A stretch of DNA of 6,998 nucleotides from Phocoenobacter atlanticus (GCF_030764225.1 NZ_JASAXH010000033.1); one strand, 5' to 3'; shown: positions 1-5,281, counted from the first letter of the stretch. Translations and numbers: made by a program. The notes: generated from the letters alone by a model not told the origin.

Positions 1-144
1 AGTACTCGTGAAATATATTCTCGCAGGATTGACCGAGAACACCGACTTGTTTACGAAATTTTAGAAGATAAAACTATTGTGATTTTACTGACAGCATTTG
101 GGCATTACAGTAGCAATTCTAAATATATAGCAAAGATAGTATAA
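1..144 (+). CDS. yoeB: YoeB/Txe-family toxin, C-terminal part (5' end outside window)
   Basis: This frame is open from the first base and ends at TAA 142-144, giving the last 47 residues of a protein. It contains SRRIDREHRLVYE, then GHY, which match the C-terminal half of YoeB/Txe toxins (ribosome-associated mRNA endonucleases neutralised by a YefM/Axe antitoxin). By comparison with E. coli YoeB, R15 of the fragment in EHRLVY corresponds to catalytic Arg65, and H35-Y36 correspond to His83-Tyr84. E. coli YoeB stops at that Tyr, whereas this protein continues for 11 more residues (SSNSKYIAKIV). The antitoxin gene is normally just upstream and would lie left of the window. A hairpin terminator overlaps the stop codon, so this is the last gene of its transcript. 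Family assignment is firm; activity cannot be judged from a fragment. Confidence 0.8.
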   Translation, partial: STREIYSRRIDREHRLVYEILEDKTIVILLTAFGHYSSNSKYIAKIV

Positions 145-180
145 AGTGGCATAATAAAATAATTCTGTGCCACTTTGTTT
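143..180 (+). terminator. Rho-independent terminator of the YoeB-family gene
   Basis: A 9-bp perfect stem, AAAGTGGCA (143-151) with TGCCACTTT (168-176), has a 16-base AT-rich loop and is followed by GTTTT. It overlaps the toxin stop codon. The long loop makes it a moderate rather than strong terminator. Confidence 0.65.
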
Positions 181-201
181 TAGATTATTTCGTAATGAGA
201 G

Positions 202-207
202 AGGAGG
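202..207 (+). promoter_or_regulatory. Strong Shine-Dalgarno site for the 23-codon ORF
   Basis: AGGAGG lies 7 bases before ATG 215. It is the best ribosome binding site in the window, and no cassette has anything comparable. It implies that the ATG at 215 is, or once was, a real start. Confidence 0.6.
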
Positions 208-214
208 AATTGTT

Positions 215-286
215 ATGTCAAATTATAATGCTATTGCTATAATTAGTATTCAAAAATTTGAGATGATTAAAAACCTGTATTGCTAA
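215..286 (+). CDS. 23-residue ORF, possibly the 5' stub of a displaced gene
   Basis: ATG 215 is preceded by a perfect AGGAGG at 7-base spacing and opens a 23-codon frame (MSNYNAIAIISIQKFEM, then IKNLYC) ending at TAA 284-286. The last six codons lie inside the terminator hairpin that closes the unit of cassette A. The peptide is not recognised and has no clear membrane segment. Two readings are possible: a genuine small peptide or leader, or the first codons of an older gene whose body was replaced when the cassette unit arrived. The second is favoured because homology between the cassette A and B units stops at the hairpin, so the ORF straddles that boundary. No convincing promoter was found just upstream; transcription could come from readthrough of the toxin operon. 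Confidence 0.35.
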   Translation: MSNYNAIAIISIQKFEMIKNLYC

Positions 287-304
287 AAACAATACAGGTT
301 TTTT
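269..304 (-). terminator. Terminator hairpin closing the cassette A unit
   Basis: A 14-bp perfect stem, AAAAACCTGTATTG (269-282) with CAATACAGGTTTTT (290-303), has a 7-base loop CTAAAAA and T or A tracts on both sides, so it can act in both directions. Read on the minus strand the loop is TTTTTAG, identical to the hairpin after the HigA-type gene at 5282-5316 and nearly identical to the one after cassette B. This places it as the 3' end of the cassette A unit. Confidence 0.8.
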
Positions 305-353
305 ATTGTCTAATTCAACCTCAAACAAAGTTGCAAATTTTTAGAAAAATCTT

Positions 354-362
354 ACCGCTTGT
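354..362 (-). other. DNA uptake signal sequence (A. pleuropneumoniae type)
   Basis: The plus strand reads ACCGCTTGT, the complement of the uptake core ACAAGCGGT. On the minus strand it is followed by AAGATTTTT and then ATTTGCAA, the usual T-tract arrangement for this type of Pasteurellaceae uptake sequence. It lies between the cassette A stop codon and its terminator. It marks the species group and would favour uptake of DNA carrying this cassette end. Confidence 0.8.
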
Positions 363-387
363 TTAAGTTTAACTTGCTGTTATCAAA

Positions 388-2397
388 TTAGATAATATCT
401 ACCGTGATATCGGGATCGACGATCAACGCATTTCCAGCTTCATCAGTATACTTCACATAGTCTTGACCGCTATGAGATTCTGTTTCAGCGGTTTTGGTGA
501 AGTTTCCGTCTAGATGTAGTTGATCACCAGACTTTTTACTATTTACAATCACTTTATGACTATTATCATCATTGGCAATTTTGTCTAGTACATCATCGGA
601 GATGGTGATTGAAATATTATCTTTTTGGAAGTAGATATTTTGAAGTCCTATAAAGCTTTCCTGAATAGGAGTCTCAACATCAGTATACACAAATAATTGG
701 TCGATAGTTCCATCAGCCTTTAGATCTCTTGCTAATGTATTTTGTATTTCACCATCATATGATTTGAATTCTATTTTATCTAAAACACCATCTCCATTTG
801 TATCATAACTAATTTTACTTTGTTGAGTATATTGATTATACTCATAAAATTCAATTTTATCTATTGAACCATCATTGTCTACATCGTAACTTCGTTTGGA
901 TATGATCCCCTTAGAATTATATTCTTTATATTGTATTTCCTCAATTGTACCATCTCCAGCCCTATCTATGTGTATTATATCATTTTGACCAGACCTGTTA
1001 TATTCATAAGTATATATAACATCAGCTGTACCATCTGCATCTTTATCATAAACATTTTCTATTCTTTGCCCTTTAACATTATATTTATAGGTGTGTATGG
1101 AATCAATTATACCATCACCTCCTCTATCAATAGATTCTTTTATCAGTAAATTCTTATCGTCATACTCCTTAGTAACAACTTTATCAATTAAACCATCTAT
1201 ACCTCTATCAAAAGTGACTTTTTCCATATTTCCTTTATCGTTATATTCATAAGTATATAAACGATCATATGTGCCATTACTATCATCATCTATGATTTGT
1301 TGCTGTAATAACCCCTTATCATCATAGTTTCTATAGATAGTTTGATCAGATACCCCATTATGTTCTCTGTCCCTTTTAATCATAACTAAATTACCATAAA
1401 TATCATACTCATTTTCAGTGGCACTATCTATTTTACCATCATTGTCTTTATCGATACTCGCTTTAGTTAGCTGATTTTTAGCATTAAACTCATTGATGGT
1501 AGAGCGGTCAACTGTACCATCTGCATCAAGGTCTGTTGATACTTTAGTCGCATTGCCTTTTTCATCAAATTCACGAGTAATGATTTGATCTACTTTTCCA
1601 TCAGCATCTAAGTCAATGTCTGTTTCAACAGCATTACCCTGCTCATCGAATTTGTTAGTGTTAATGACTTCAGGTTTACCGTCTGCATTTTTATCAATGT
1701 TTTCAACCGTGTTATTACCGAGTTTATCAAACTCACGTGTAGTGATACTGTCCGTTGTACCATCATTATTCACATCGTATTCTGATTTAAGCACATTACC
1801 GTCTTTATCTAACGTATCGGTTCTACCACTGATAGCTTTTCCATTCGAGTATTTATCTACGTCATAGTCGATGACCATATTACCATCTTCATTTTCAGTG
1901 ATTTTACCTGTTTCTGTCGTCACTGTTTTGTTTGGATGTTCAATAGTTACAACCACTTCATCAAGTGCACCTTCATCATCAGTATTTACAAATTCTTTAG
2001 TGATTTTGGTGCCATCTCTTTCTGTGATAGATTCAGTCACGGTTTCAAAGGTTCCATCATGGTCTTTATCGACTGAAATAATGGTTCTGTCAGGTTTACC
2101 ATCTTGGTTTTCATCAATGTAAGTTGTTTCAACAATTTCGCCTGTAATGGCATCTTTTGTGGTCACAATTACTTTTTCAGGTGTATCGTTGCCATCCATA
2201 TCAACAGTAGTTCTGCTGATATCAACAGTACCATCGTCATCCAAATCTTTAGCAACTGTGACAGTATCAACTTTACCATCTCCATCTGTATCTAACTCAG
2301 TTTTTATCACCTCAGGAGTACCGTCTGCATCTGCGTCGTTTTCAGTGACTGTTGATACAGCGGAGAAGAGTGCGTAACTAGTTGATTTAATTACGCT
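388..2397 (-). CDS. Silent cassette A: Asp-rich calcium-binding-type repeat protein with adhesin-like C-terminal domain, no start codon
   Basis: The frame is open from after TAA 2398-2400 down to TAA 388-390 (669 codons). The first usable start is GTG 2310, but homology with the other cassettes begins upstream at the LFSAVSTVTE core (2341-2370), and neither position has a ribosome binding site. Counting from GTG: residues 1-125 hold DxDxDG-type loops like thrombospondin type 3 / EF-hand repeats (LDTDGDGKVD, LDDDGTVD); about 134-165 is a linker with DKYSNGK; 166-543 are fourteen 27-residue repeats; about 557-640 is a beta-rich end (DDVLDKIANDD, GNFTKTAE, YVKYTDEAGN, LIVDPDITV) resembling the segment near the C-terminus of large type I-secreted adhesins. 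No signal peptide, membrane segment or GGxGxDxLx RTX repeat is visible. The product would be extracellular if joined to an exported N-terminus. Silent status is inferred from the missing start. Confidence 0.8.
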   Translation of the reverse strand, partial: SVIKSTSYALFSAVSTVTENDADADGTPEVIKTELDTDGDGKVDTVTVAKDLDDDGTVDISRTTVDMDGNDTPEKVIVTTKDAITGEIVETTYIDENQDGKPDRTIISVDKDHDGTFETVTESITERDGTKITKEFVNTDDEGALDEVVVTIEHPNKTVTTETGKITENEDGNMVIDYDVDKYSNGKAISGRTDTLDKDGNVLKSEYDVNNDGTTDSITTREFDKLGNNTVENIDKNADGKPEVINTNKFDEQGNAVETDIDLDADGKVDQIITREFDEKGNATKVSTDLDADGTVDRSTINEFNAKNQLTKASIDKDNDGKIDSATENEYDIYGNLVMIKRDREHNGVSDQTIYRNYDDKGLLQQQIIDDDSNGTYDRLYTYEYNDKGNMEKVTFDRGIDGLIDKVVTKEYDDKNLLIKESIDRGGDGIIDSIHTYKYNVKGQRIENVYDKDADGTADVIYTYEYNRSGQNDIIHIDRAGDGTIEEIQYKEYNSKGIISKRSYDVDNDGSIDKIEFYEYNQYTQQSKISYDTNGDGVLDKIEFKSYDGEIQNTLARDLKADGTIDQLFVYTDVETPIQESFIGLQNIYFQKDNISITISDDVLDKIANDDNSHKVIVNSKKSGDQLHLDGNFTKTAETESHSGQDYVKYTDEAGNALIVDPDITVDII
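391..633 (-). other. Conserved C-terminal domain of cassette A
   Basis: About 80 residues with the pattern ISITISDDVLDKIA, HKVIV, SGDQLHLDGNFTK, GQDYVKYTDEAGNALIV. This pattern of a short helix-like stretch and beta strands, ending in a hydrophobic strand, is known to me from the ends of large type I-secreted surface adhesins. It is nearly the same in cassette B at protein and DNA level and recognisable in cassette C. It probably serves folding or secretion of every variant and gives 3' DNA homology for exchange. Confidence 0.65.
682..1815 (-). repeat. Fourteen tandem 81-bp (27-residue) repeats in cassette A
   Basis: Consensus from reading the translation: (E/K)(Y/F)(D/N)xxGN, then five or six variable residues, then DxDxDGxxDxIxT with a spacer of fixed length. 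All units start 27 residues apart, from TLDKDG at residue 166 to SYDGEI ending at residue 543. The first half resembles a YD-type strand-turn motif and the second half an EF-hand-like Asp loop. Units differ by many substitutions but the spacing never changes, which suggests selection on the fold rather than recent slippage. Confidence 0.85.
2341..2370 (-). repeat. 30-bp cassette junction core, copy A
   Basis: On the coding strand it begins CTCTTCTCCGCTG and ends CAGTCACTGAA, translated LFSAVSTVTE. It is identical over 30 bp to the plus-strand copy at 2745-2774 and the minus-strand copy at 6636-6665, in the same reading frame in all three. It marks the 5' end of the shared coding segment and is the best candidate for a recombination junction. 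Confidence 0.85.
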
Positions 2398-2577
2398 TTA
2401 TTAAAATAAAAAAATTAACTGTAAGTCCCTTTTTTCTCTCTAAAATGACACTATTTTGGGAGAATAGTCGTATTAAAAATAAATGAAAAAATACTTAGAT
2501 TTGAAGAAATAATCAGTATAAATTTAAATATCAAACTCCCTATCATTAGAATATTTCATCCAAATGGTGATTATCTA
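2341..2577 (-). repeat. Long repeat upstream of cassette A, copy 1
   Basis: This block (30-bp core plus about 207 bp of AT-rich upstream DNA) matches 6636-6873 in the same orientation, with about a dozen substitutions and small indels. Similarity ends abruptly after TTATCTA in both copies. It has stops in the cassette frame at 2398-2400, so it is not simply more coding sequence. It contains an imperfect inverted repeat (TCTCTAAAAT 2437-2446 with ATTTTGGGAGA 2453-2463) and, in this copy only, GCGTAA/TTACGC arms at 2372-2377 and 2391-2396. Confidence 0.85.
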
Positions 2578-2705
2578 AAAAATTCAAATTCATAAACGAC
2601 ACTAAAAGAATAAAAATTCTGATTTTTATTAATCAAGAAAACGCCTTTAAAAGGATATTTTTTACACAAAAATGTACAGCCTACATATTTTAATACTGCA
2701 ATTAA
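2398..2705. other. Gene-free spacer between the divergent 5' ends of cassettes A and B
   Basis: No ORF of note, no clear -35/-10 promoter pair and no ribosome binding site directed at either cassette were found. The left part is the long repeat shared with the cassette C upstream region. The rest (2578-2705) is unique AT-rich DNA with an AT-only hairpin at 2609-2630 (AATAAAAAT with ATTTTTATT) and a small palindrome, CCTTTAAAAGG, near 2651-2661. The spacer is flanked by inverted copies of the 30-bp core. Confidence 0.6.
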
Positions 2706-4421
2706 ACAAAACTTAAAAACATAGTTAAATCAATATGTTACAACCTCTTCTCCGCTGTATCAACAGTCACTGAACTAGACAAGGATGGAGACGGCACGCC
2801 AGAGCTTATAACGACTAAAAAAGATACTGACGGTGACGGCAAAGACGACACAATTACAGTATCAGAAGATATTAACGATGATGGTACCATTGATAAGGTC
2901 ACCATAACTGTTGATATGAATGAAGACGGTAAACCAGAAAAAGTCACTGAAATAGTGAAAAATGCGGATGGCTCTACTATTACCACAACTCAAGAAGATA
3001 CAAATGGTAATGGGACGTTAGAAACTAAATCTATTGCAGAAGATAAAGACAGTGATGGAAATCCTGAAAAAACAGTCACAACTATTGAAGACTCAAAAGG
3101 TAGAGTTAAGTCTGCAGAAACAACGACAGACCAAGATAGTGATGGACATCCTGAAGAAATAATCACTGTTAAAACTGCTTTTGATGTAAAATCAGGTGTA
3201 AACCCTAAAACGACCACTACTGTGGAAAGAGATTCTAATGATGATGGAGAATTAGACAAAACCATTGATGTTACTCATGTTAGTCGAGCTGGGTTTGTAA
3301 CGACAGAAAAAGGAGAAGTTCTTTATCGTGCAGCAGACGGTTCAAAAGCTATCAAGTATACCAATGACGAAAATAATGAGGTCAGAACAGAGGTTGTAGA
3401 TAAAAACGGTCACACCACAAGAATTGAAACTGATTATCAGGGTGATGGAAAAATTGATAGTATTACTACAATTGAGCATGATGAAGAAAATCATCAAGTA
3501 AAATATCTCCATGATAGTAATGGTAACGGAACAATCGATAAGGATGAAGTTATTGAGGTTTATACTATGGATGAGAATAACGAATACAGAGTTAGTAGAG
3601 TTCGTAGTATTGGAACCGAAGAGAATATCAACCAGATAAATGAGTTTACTAATGGTGAATTATGGAATTTACGCACCTATGACTATAATAACGATGGTCA
3701 GAAAGATTGGTATAACTTCTCACTTTATAATGAAAAAGGACAATTTGTAGAGCAACGTAGAGGAAAATACTACGACGGACTTGAAGATATTACGGATATT
3801 AAAGATGTGGTGGGAACGGATACTATTTCAGTAACAGGTAATACATATGAATATAATGATGAAGGACGTATGTCTGTTCGTTCTAATTATGCATCTGTTA
3901 AAGATATAGCTACTGATAAAGTATCTATTGAGCATTTTTATGAGTATGATAATTCAACAGGTCTATTTATAAAAGAAACCGTATATAATGGGCATATAGA
4001 AGATAATAAGGTATCAGCTATATCGCATTATGAATACAATAACTCTGAAGAAAAAGTTGCCCGCTATTATGATAATCTCACGGATGGTGAAAATATAGAT
4101 TACGTAAATATCTATGGAAATCATACAGTATCTGAATCAGAAAAATTTGATATATCTGGAGTGAAAAATATCCTCTTCAATAAAGAGGATGTAACACTCA
4201 CTATCACTGATGACACACTAGATAAAATTGCCAATGATGAAAATAGTCATAAAGTGATTGTAAAAAGCTGGGTTTCAGGTGATGAATTAAGATTAGAGGG
4301 TAACTTCACCAAAACCACTGAAACAGAATCTCACAGCGGTCAAGACTATGTGAAATACACGGACGAGGCTGGCAATGCAATCATTGTAGACCCAGATATC
4401 TCTGTCGCTATTGTGTCATAA
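2706..4421 (+). CDS. Silent cassette B: Asp-rich repeat protein with adhesin-like C-terminal domain, no start codon
   Basis: The frame is open from after TAA 2703-2705 to TAA 4419-4421 (571 codons). The first in-frame ATG is 2916, but clear protein homology starts 57 codons earlier at LFSAVSTVTE (2745), and no ribosome binding site precedes ATG 2916, so that start is an annotation artefact. After the core come successive Asp-loop repeats (ELDKDGDGTPE, DTDGDGKDD, INDDGTIDK, MNEDGKPEK, DTNGNGTLE, DKDSDGNPE, DQDSDGHPE, DSNDDGELDK). Next is a linker like those of A and C, a shorter and degenerate run of YD/Asp-loop units (TYDYNNDGQKD, TYEYNDEGR, HYEYNNSEEK), and the conserved C-terminal domain (4167-4418). 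Compared with A it has more N-terminal Asp loops and few of the regular 27-residue units. It runs opposite to A and ends in the same uptake sequence and hairpin. A secreted surface role is inferred from the C-terminal domain. Confidence 0.8.
   Translation, partial: TKLKNIVKSICYNLFSAVSTVTELDKDGDGTPELITTKKDTDGDGKDDTITVSEDINDDGTIDKVTITVDMNEDGKPEKVTEIVKNADGSTITTTQEDTNGNGTLETKSIAEDKDSDGNPEKTVTTIEDSKGRVKSAETTTDQDSDGHPEEIITVKTAFDVKSGVNPKTTTTVERDSNDDGELDKTIDVTHVSRAGFVTTEKGEVLYRAADGSKAIKYTNDENNEVRTEVVDKNGHTTRIETDYQGDGKIDSITTIEHDEENHQVKYLHDSNGNGTIDKDEVIEVYTMDENNEYRVSRVRSIGTEENINQINEFTNGELWNLRTYDYNNDGQKDWYNFSLYNEKGQFVEQRRGKYYDGLEDITDIKDVVGTDTISVTGNTYEYNDEGRMSVRSNYASVKDIATDKVSIEHFYEYDNSTGLFIKETVYNGHIEDNKVSAISHYEYNNSEEKVARYYDNLTDGENIDYVNIYGNHTVSESEKFDISGVKNILFNKEDVTLTITDDTLDKIANDENSHKVIVKSWVSGDELRLEGNFTKTTETESHSGQDYVKYTDEAGNAIIVDPDISVAIVS
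2745..2774 (+). repeat. 30-bp cassette junction core, copy B
   Basis: Identical to the cores of cassettes A and C and inverted relative to both. The 27 bases upstream (2718-2744) keep partial similarity to A and C: TTAAATCAA and GTTAC are at the same spacing, with the bases between changed. Further upstream the similarity is lost. The conserved unit is therefore about 50 bp with a perfect 30-bp half. Confidence 0.85.
4167..4418 (+). other. Conserved C-terminal domain of cassette B
   Basis: About 84 residues beginning NILFNKEDVTLTITDD and ending IIVDPDISVAIVS. The segments DKIAND, SHKVIV, NFTKT and HSGQDYVKYTDEAGNA are shared with cassette A. Many stretches are also identical or nearly so in DNA sequence, while the region before this domain is quite different. 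The contrast marks the 3' boundary of the variable region. Confidence 0.7.
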
Positions 4422-4537
4422 TATTGAATCAACTTCACCTTAAACAAGCGGTAAGATGTTTAGAATATTTTGCAAGTTTGTTTGAGGTTGAATAAGACAT
4501 TGAAAAACCTGTATTGTTTTTGGCAATATAGGTTTTT
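4419..4537 (+). repeat. Conserved cassette 3' block, copy B
   Basis: Inverted copy of 269-390: stop codon, uptake sequence, TTTGTTTGAGGTTGAAT and the terminator hairpin in the same order and spacing. Cassette C does not have this block. Confidence 0.8.
4444..4452 (+). other. DNA uptake signal sequence (A. pleuropneumoniae type)
   Basis: Exact ACAAGCGGT followed by AAGATGTTT and then ATTTTGCAA. It is at the same place after the cassette B stop as the copy after cassette A. The two copies point in opposite directions along the array. Confidence 0.8.
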
Positions 4538-4538
4538 T
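4503..4538 (+). terminator. Terminator hairpin closing the cassette B unit
   Basis: Stem AAAAACCTGTATTG (4503-4516) pairs with CAATATAGGTTTTT (4524-4537) with one G-T wobble. The loop is TTTTTGG and a T run follows. It has the same design as the hairpins at 269-304 and 5282-5316, and it insulates the toxin-antitoxin operon from the cassette. Confidence 0.8.
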
Positions 4539-4578
4539 GTTTAACTTATACAGATTTTAGTATGGTATCTAAAAAGAT

Positions 4579-4606
4579 TTGTTTTAATACGGATAACCAG
4601 TATAAT
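4579..4606 (+). promoter_or_regulatory. Putative promoter of the higBA operon
   Basis: A perfect -10 box TATAAT (4601-4606) lies 16 bases after a weak -35 TTGTTT (4579-4584). Transcription would start at about 4612-4614, on or next to ATG 4613, predicting a leaderless or nearly leaderless mRNA. No clear operator palindrome for the antitoxin was found, although HigA proteins usually repress their own promoter. Confidence 0.5.
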
Positions 4607-4612
4607 ATAAGT

Positions 4613-4915
4613 ATGAAAACAGTAATTGAATTACCTACCTTTATTAAAACATCTCGCCAAATATGGAGTGATGATGAAATTGATGAGCTCATTAATTATA
4701 TTGCAATTAATTATGAGGACGGTGATGTGGTTCCACAAAGTGGAGGATTTAGAAAACTACGCTGGGCGAGTAAACATTCTGGCAAGCGTGGGGGTAATCG
4801 TGTTATTTATTATAATTCATCTGAATTTGAGGTAACACTTGTATACGCATATAGTAAAAATAAGCAAGAGAATACGACTGCCAAACAATTAAAATATCTT
4901 AAAAATGAGGTTTAA
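4613..4915 (+). CDS. higB: HigB2/RelE-superfamily toxin of a type II toxin-antitoxin pair
   Basis: This 100-residue protein (MKTVIELPTFIKT...) matches the layout of Vibrio cholerae HigB2, a ribosome-dependent mRNA endonuclease of the RelE superfamily. The diagnostic stretch is GGFRKLRWASKHSGKRGGNRVIYY (residues about 44-67, shown here only as its key motifs: GG-RK-R-ASK, GKRGG-R-IYY), followed by LVYAYSKNKQE; these basic residues form the usual active-site and RNA-contact region. A longer frame begins at ATG 4562, but ATG 4613 is preferred because it gives the family's usual N-terminus and because the best promoter (-10 at 4601-4606) lies between the two. Neither ATG has a good ribosome binding site. 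The stop is one base before the antitoxin ATG, so the two genes are cotranscribed, toxin first, as is typical of hig loci. Confidence 0.85.
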   Translation: MKTVIELPTFIKTSRQIWSDDEIDELINYIAINYEDGDVVPQSGGFRKLRWASKHSGKRGGNRVIYYNSSEFEVTLVYAYSKNKQENTTAKQLKYLKNEV

Positions 4916-4916
4916 A

Positions 4917-5234
4917 ATGGATATTAATAATTTAAATATTGATAGTGTTGTGAAAGCGTGTGAGTTAGATGCAGGACAGTCATTACCAGAGCTTGCAAAT
5001 GCTTTACAGGAAATGAACGAGGGAAAAGGTGTGAAACATTCCCCTGAAAGCATTTTATTAAAGAGCACTCGTACTAAGCTAACAATGACACAAAATGAGT
5101 TTGCTAAATTAATCAGAACACCTATTGGTACTTTACGAGATTGGGAACAAGGTAGAGTCGAACCATCTGGCGTTGCAGTGACCCTTGCAGGGCTTTTAAA
5201 TAAACATCCTAGTTTGGTTAGAGAAATGTTGTAA
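4917..5234 (+). CDS. higA: HigA2-type antitoxin, Xre-family helix-turn-helix protein
   Basis: This 105-residue protein starts at ATG 4917, with GAGG (4907-4910) six bases upstream inside the end of the toxin gene. The alternative ATG 4905 has no such site. The C-terminal half carries a Cro/CI-type helix-turn-helix (about residues 50-90: TMTQNEFAKLIRTPIGTLRDW then EQGRVEPSGVAVTLAGLL), closely like the DNA-binding half of V. cholerae HigA2. The N-terminal part (about residues 1-45) would be the toxin-binding region. It should neutralise the adjacent toxin and repress the operon. Gene order, near-zero spacing and lengths fit a complete, intact module. It is followed by a strong hairpin at 5282. 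Confidence 0.88.
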   Translation: MDINNLNIDSVVKACELDAGQSLPELANALQEMNEGKGVKHSPESILLKSTRTKLTMTQNEFAKLIRTPIGTLRDWEQGRVEPSGVAVTLAGLLNKHPSLVREML

Positions 5235-5281
5235 ATTTAACCGTCAACTTATTTTAGAATGGTATTTTATAGAACATAAAC

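Larger units (their letters stand above)
269..390 (-). repeat. Conserved cassette 3' block, copy A
   Basis: From the cassette A stop codon to the end of the hairpin this block aligns with the block after cassette B (4419-4537), in inverted orientation. Shared strings on the coding strand include CTTAAACAAGCGGTAAGAT, TTTGTTTGAGGTTGAAT and AAAAACCTGTATTG. Homology stops at the hairpin; the sequences beyond it (ORF 215-286 versus the higBA upstream region) are unrelated. Confidence 0.8.

Noticed and set aside
682..1815. A CRISPR array, suggested by regular 81-bp spacing.
   Set aside because: The repeats are diverged coding repeats in one continuous reading frame, with no identical repeat separated by unique spacers.
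931..2377. Plus-strand ORFs inside cassette A (for example 1616-1867, 1871-2122, 2147-2377).
   Set aside because: They are low-complexity Ser/Val/Thr-rich shadows of the Asp-rich repeat frame on the minus strand.
2609..2630. AT-only hairpin as a terminator.
   Set aside because: The stem contains no G-C pairs and no gene ends next to it; likely chance in AT-rich DNA.
2371..2744. An invertible promoter element between the inverted 30-bp cores of A and B.
   Set aside because: Flipping it would leave both cassettes without a start: each frame meets a stop within 10 to 14 codons upstream of the core with no ATG, and I found no convincing promoter in the spacer.
2734..2772. ATG 2734 as the start codon of cassette B.
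   Set aside because: It is in a different frame from the cassette and reaches a stop after 12 codons.
2916..2918. ATG 2916 (and GTG 2310 in A, ATG 6329 in C) as true gene starts.
   Set aside because: No ribosome binding sites, and family homology in frame begins well upstream of each, at the LFSAVSTVTE core.
2738..3265. Minus-strand ORFs inside cassette B (2738-2986, 2990-3265).
   Set aside because: Same shadow effect from Asp-rich repeats in the opposite frame; no independent start signals.
388..4421. RTX toxin or Rhs toxin identity for the cassettes.
   Set aside because: No GGxGxDxLx nonapeptide repeats, no Rhs core or toxin tip, and no immunity gene after the cassettes; only partial resemblance to YD and Asp-loop motifs.
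4626..4835. A second plus-strand ORF overlapping higB.
   Set aside because: Out-of-frame shadow of the toxin gene, with no ribosome binding site or family resemblance.
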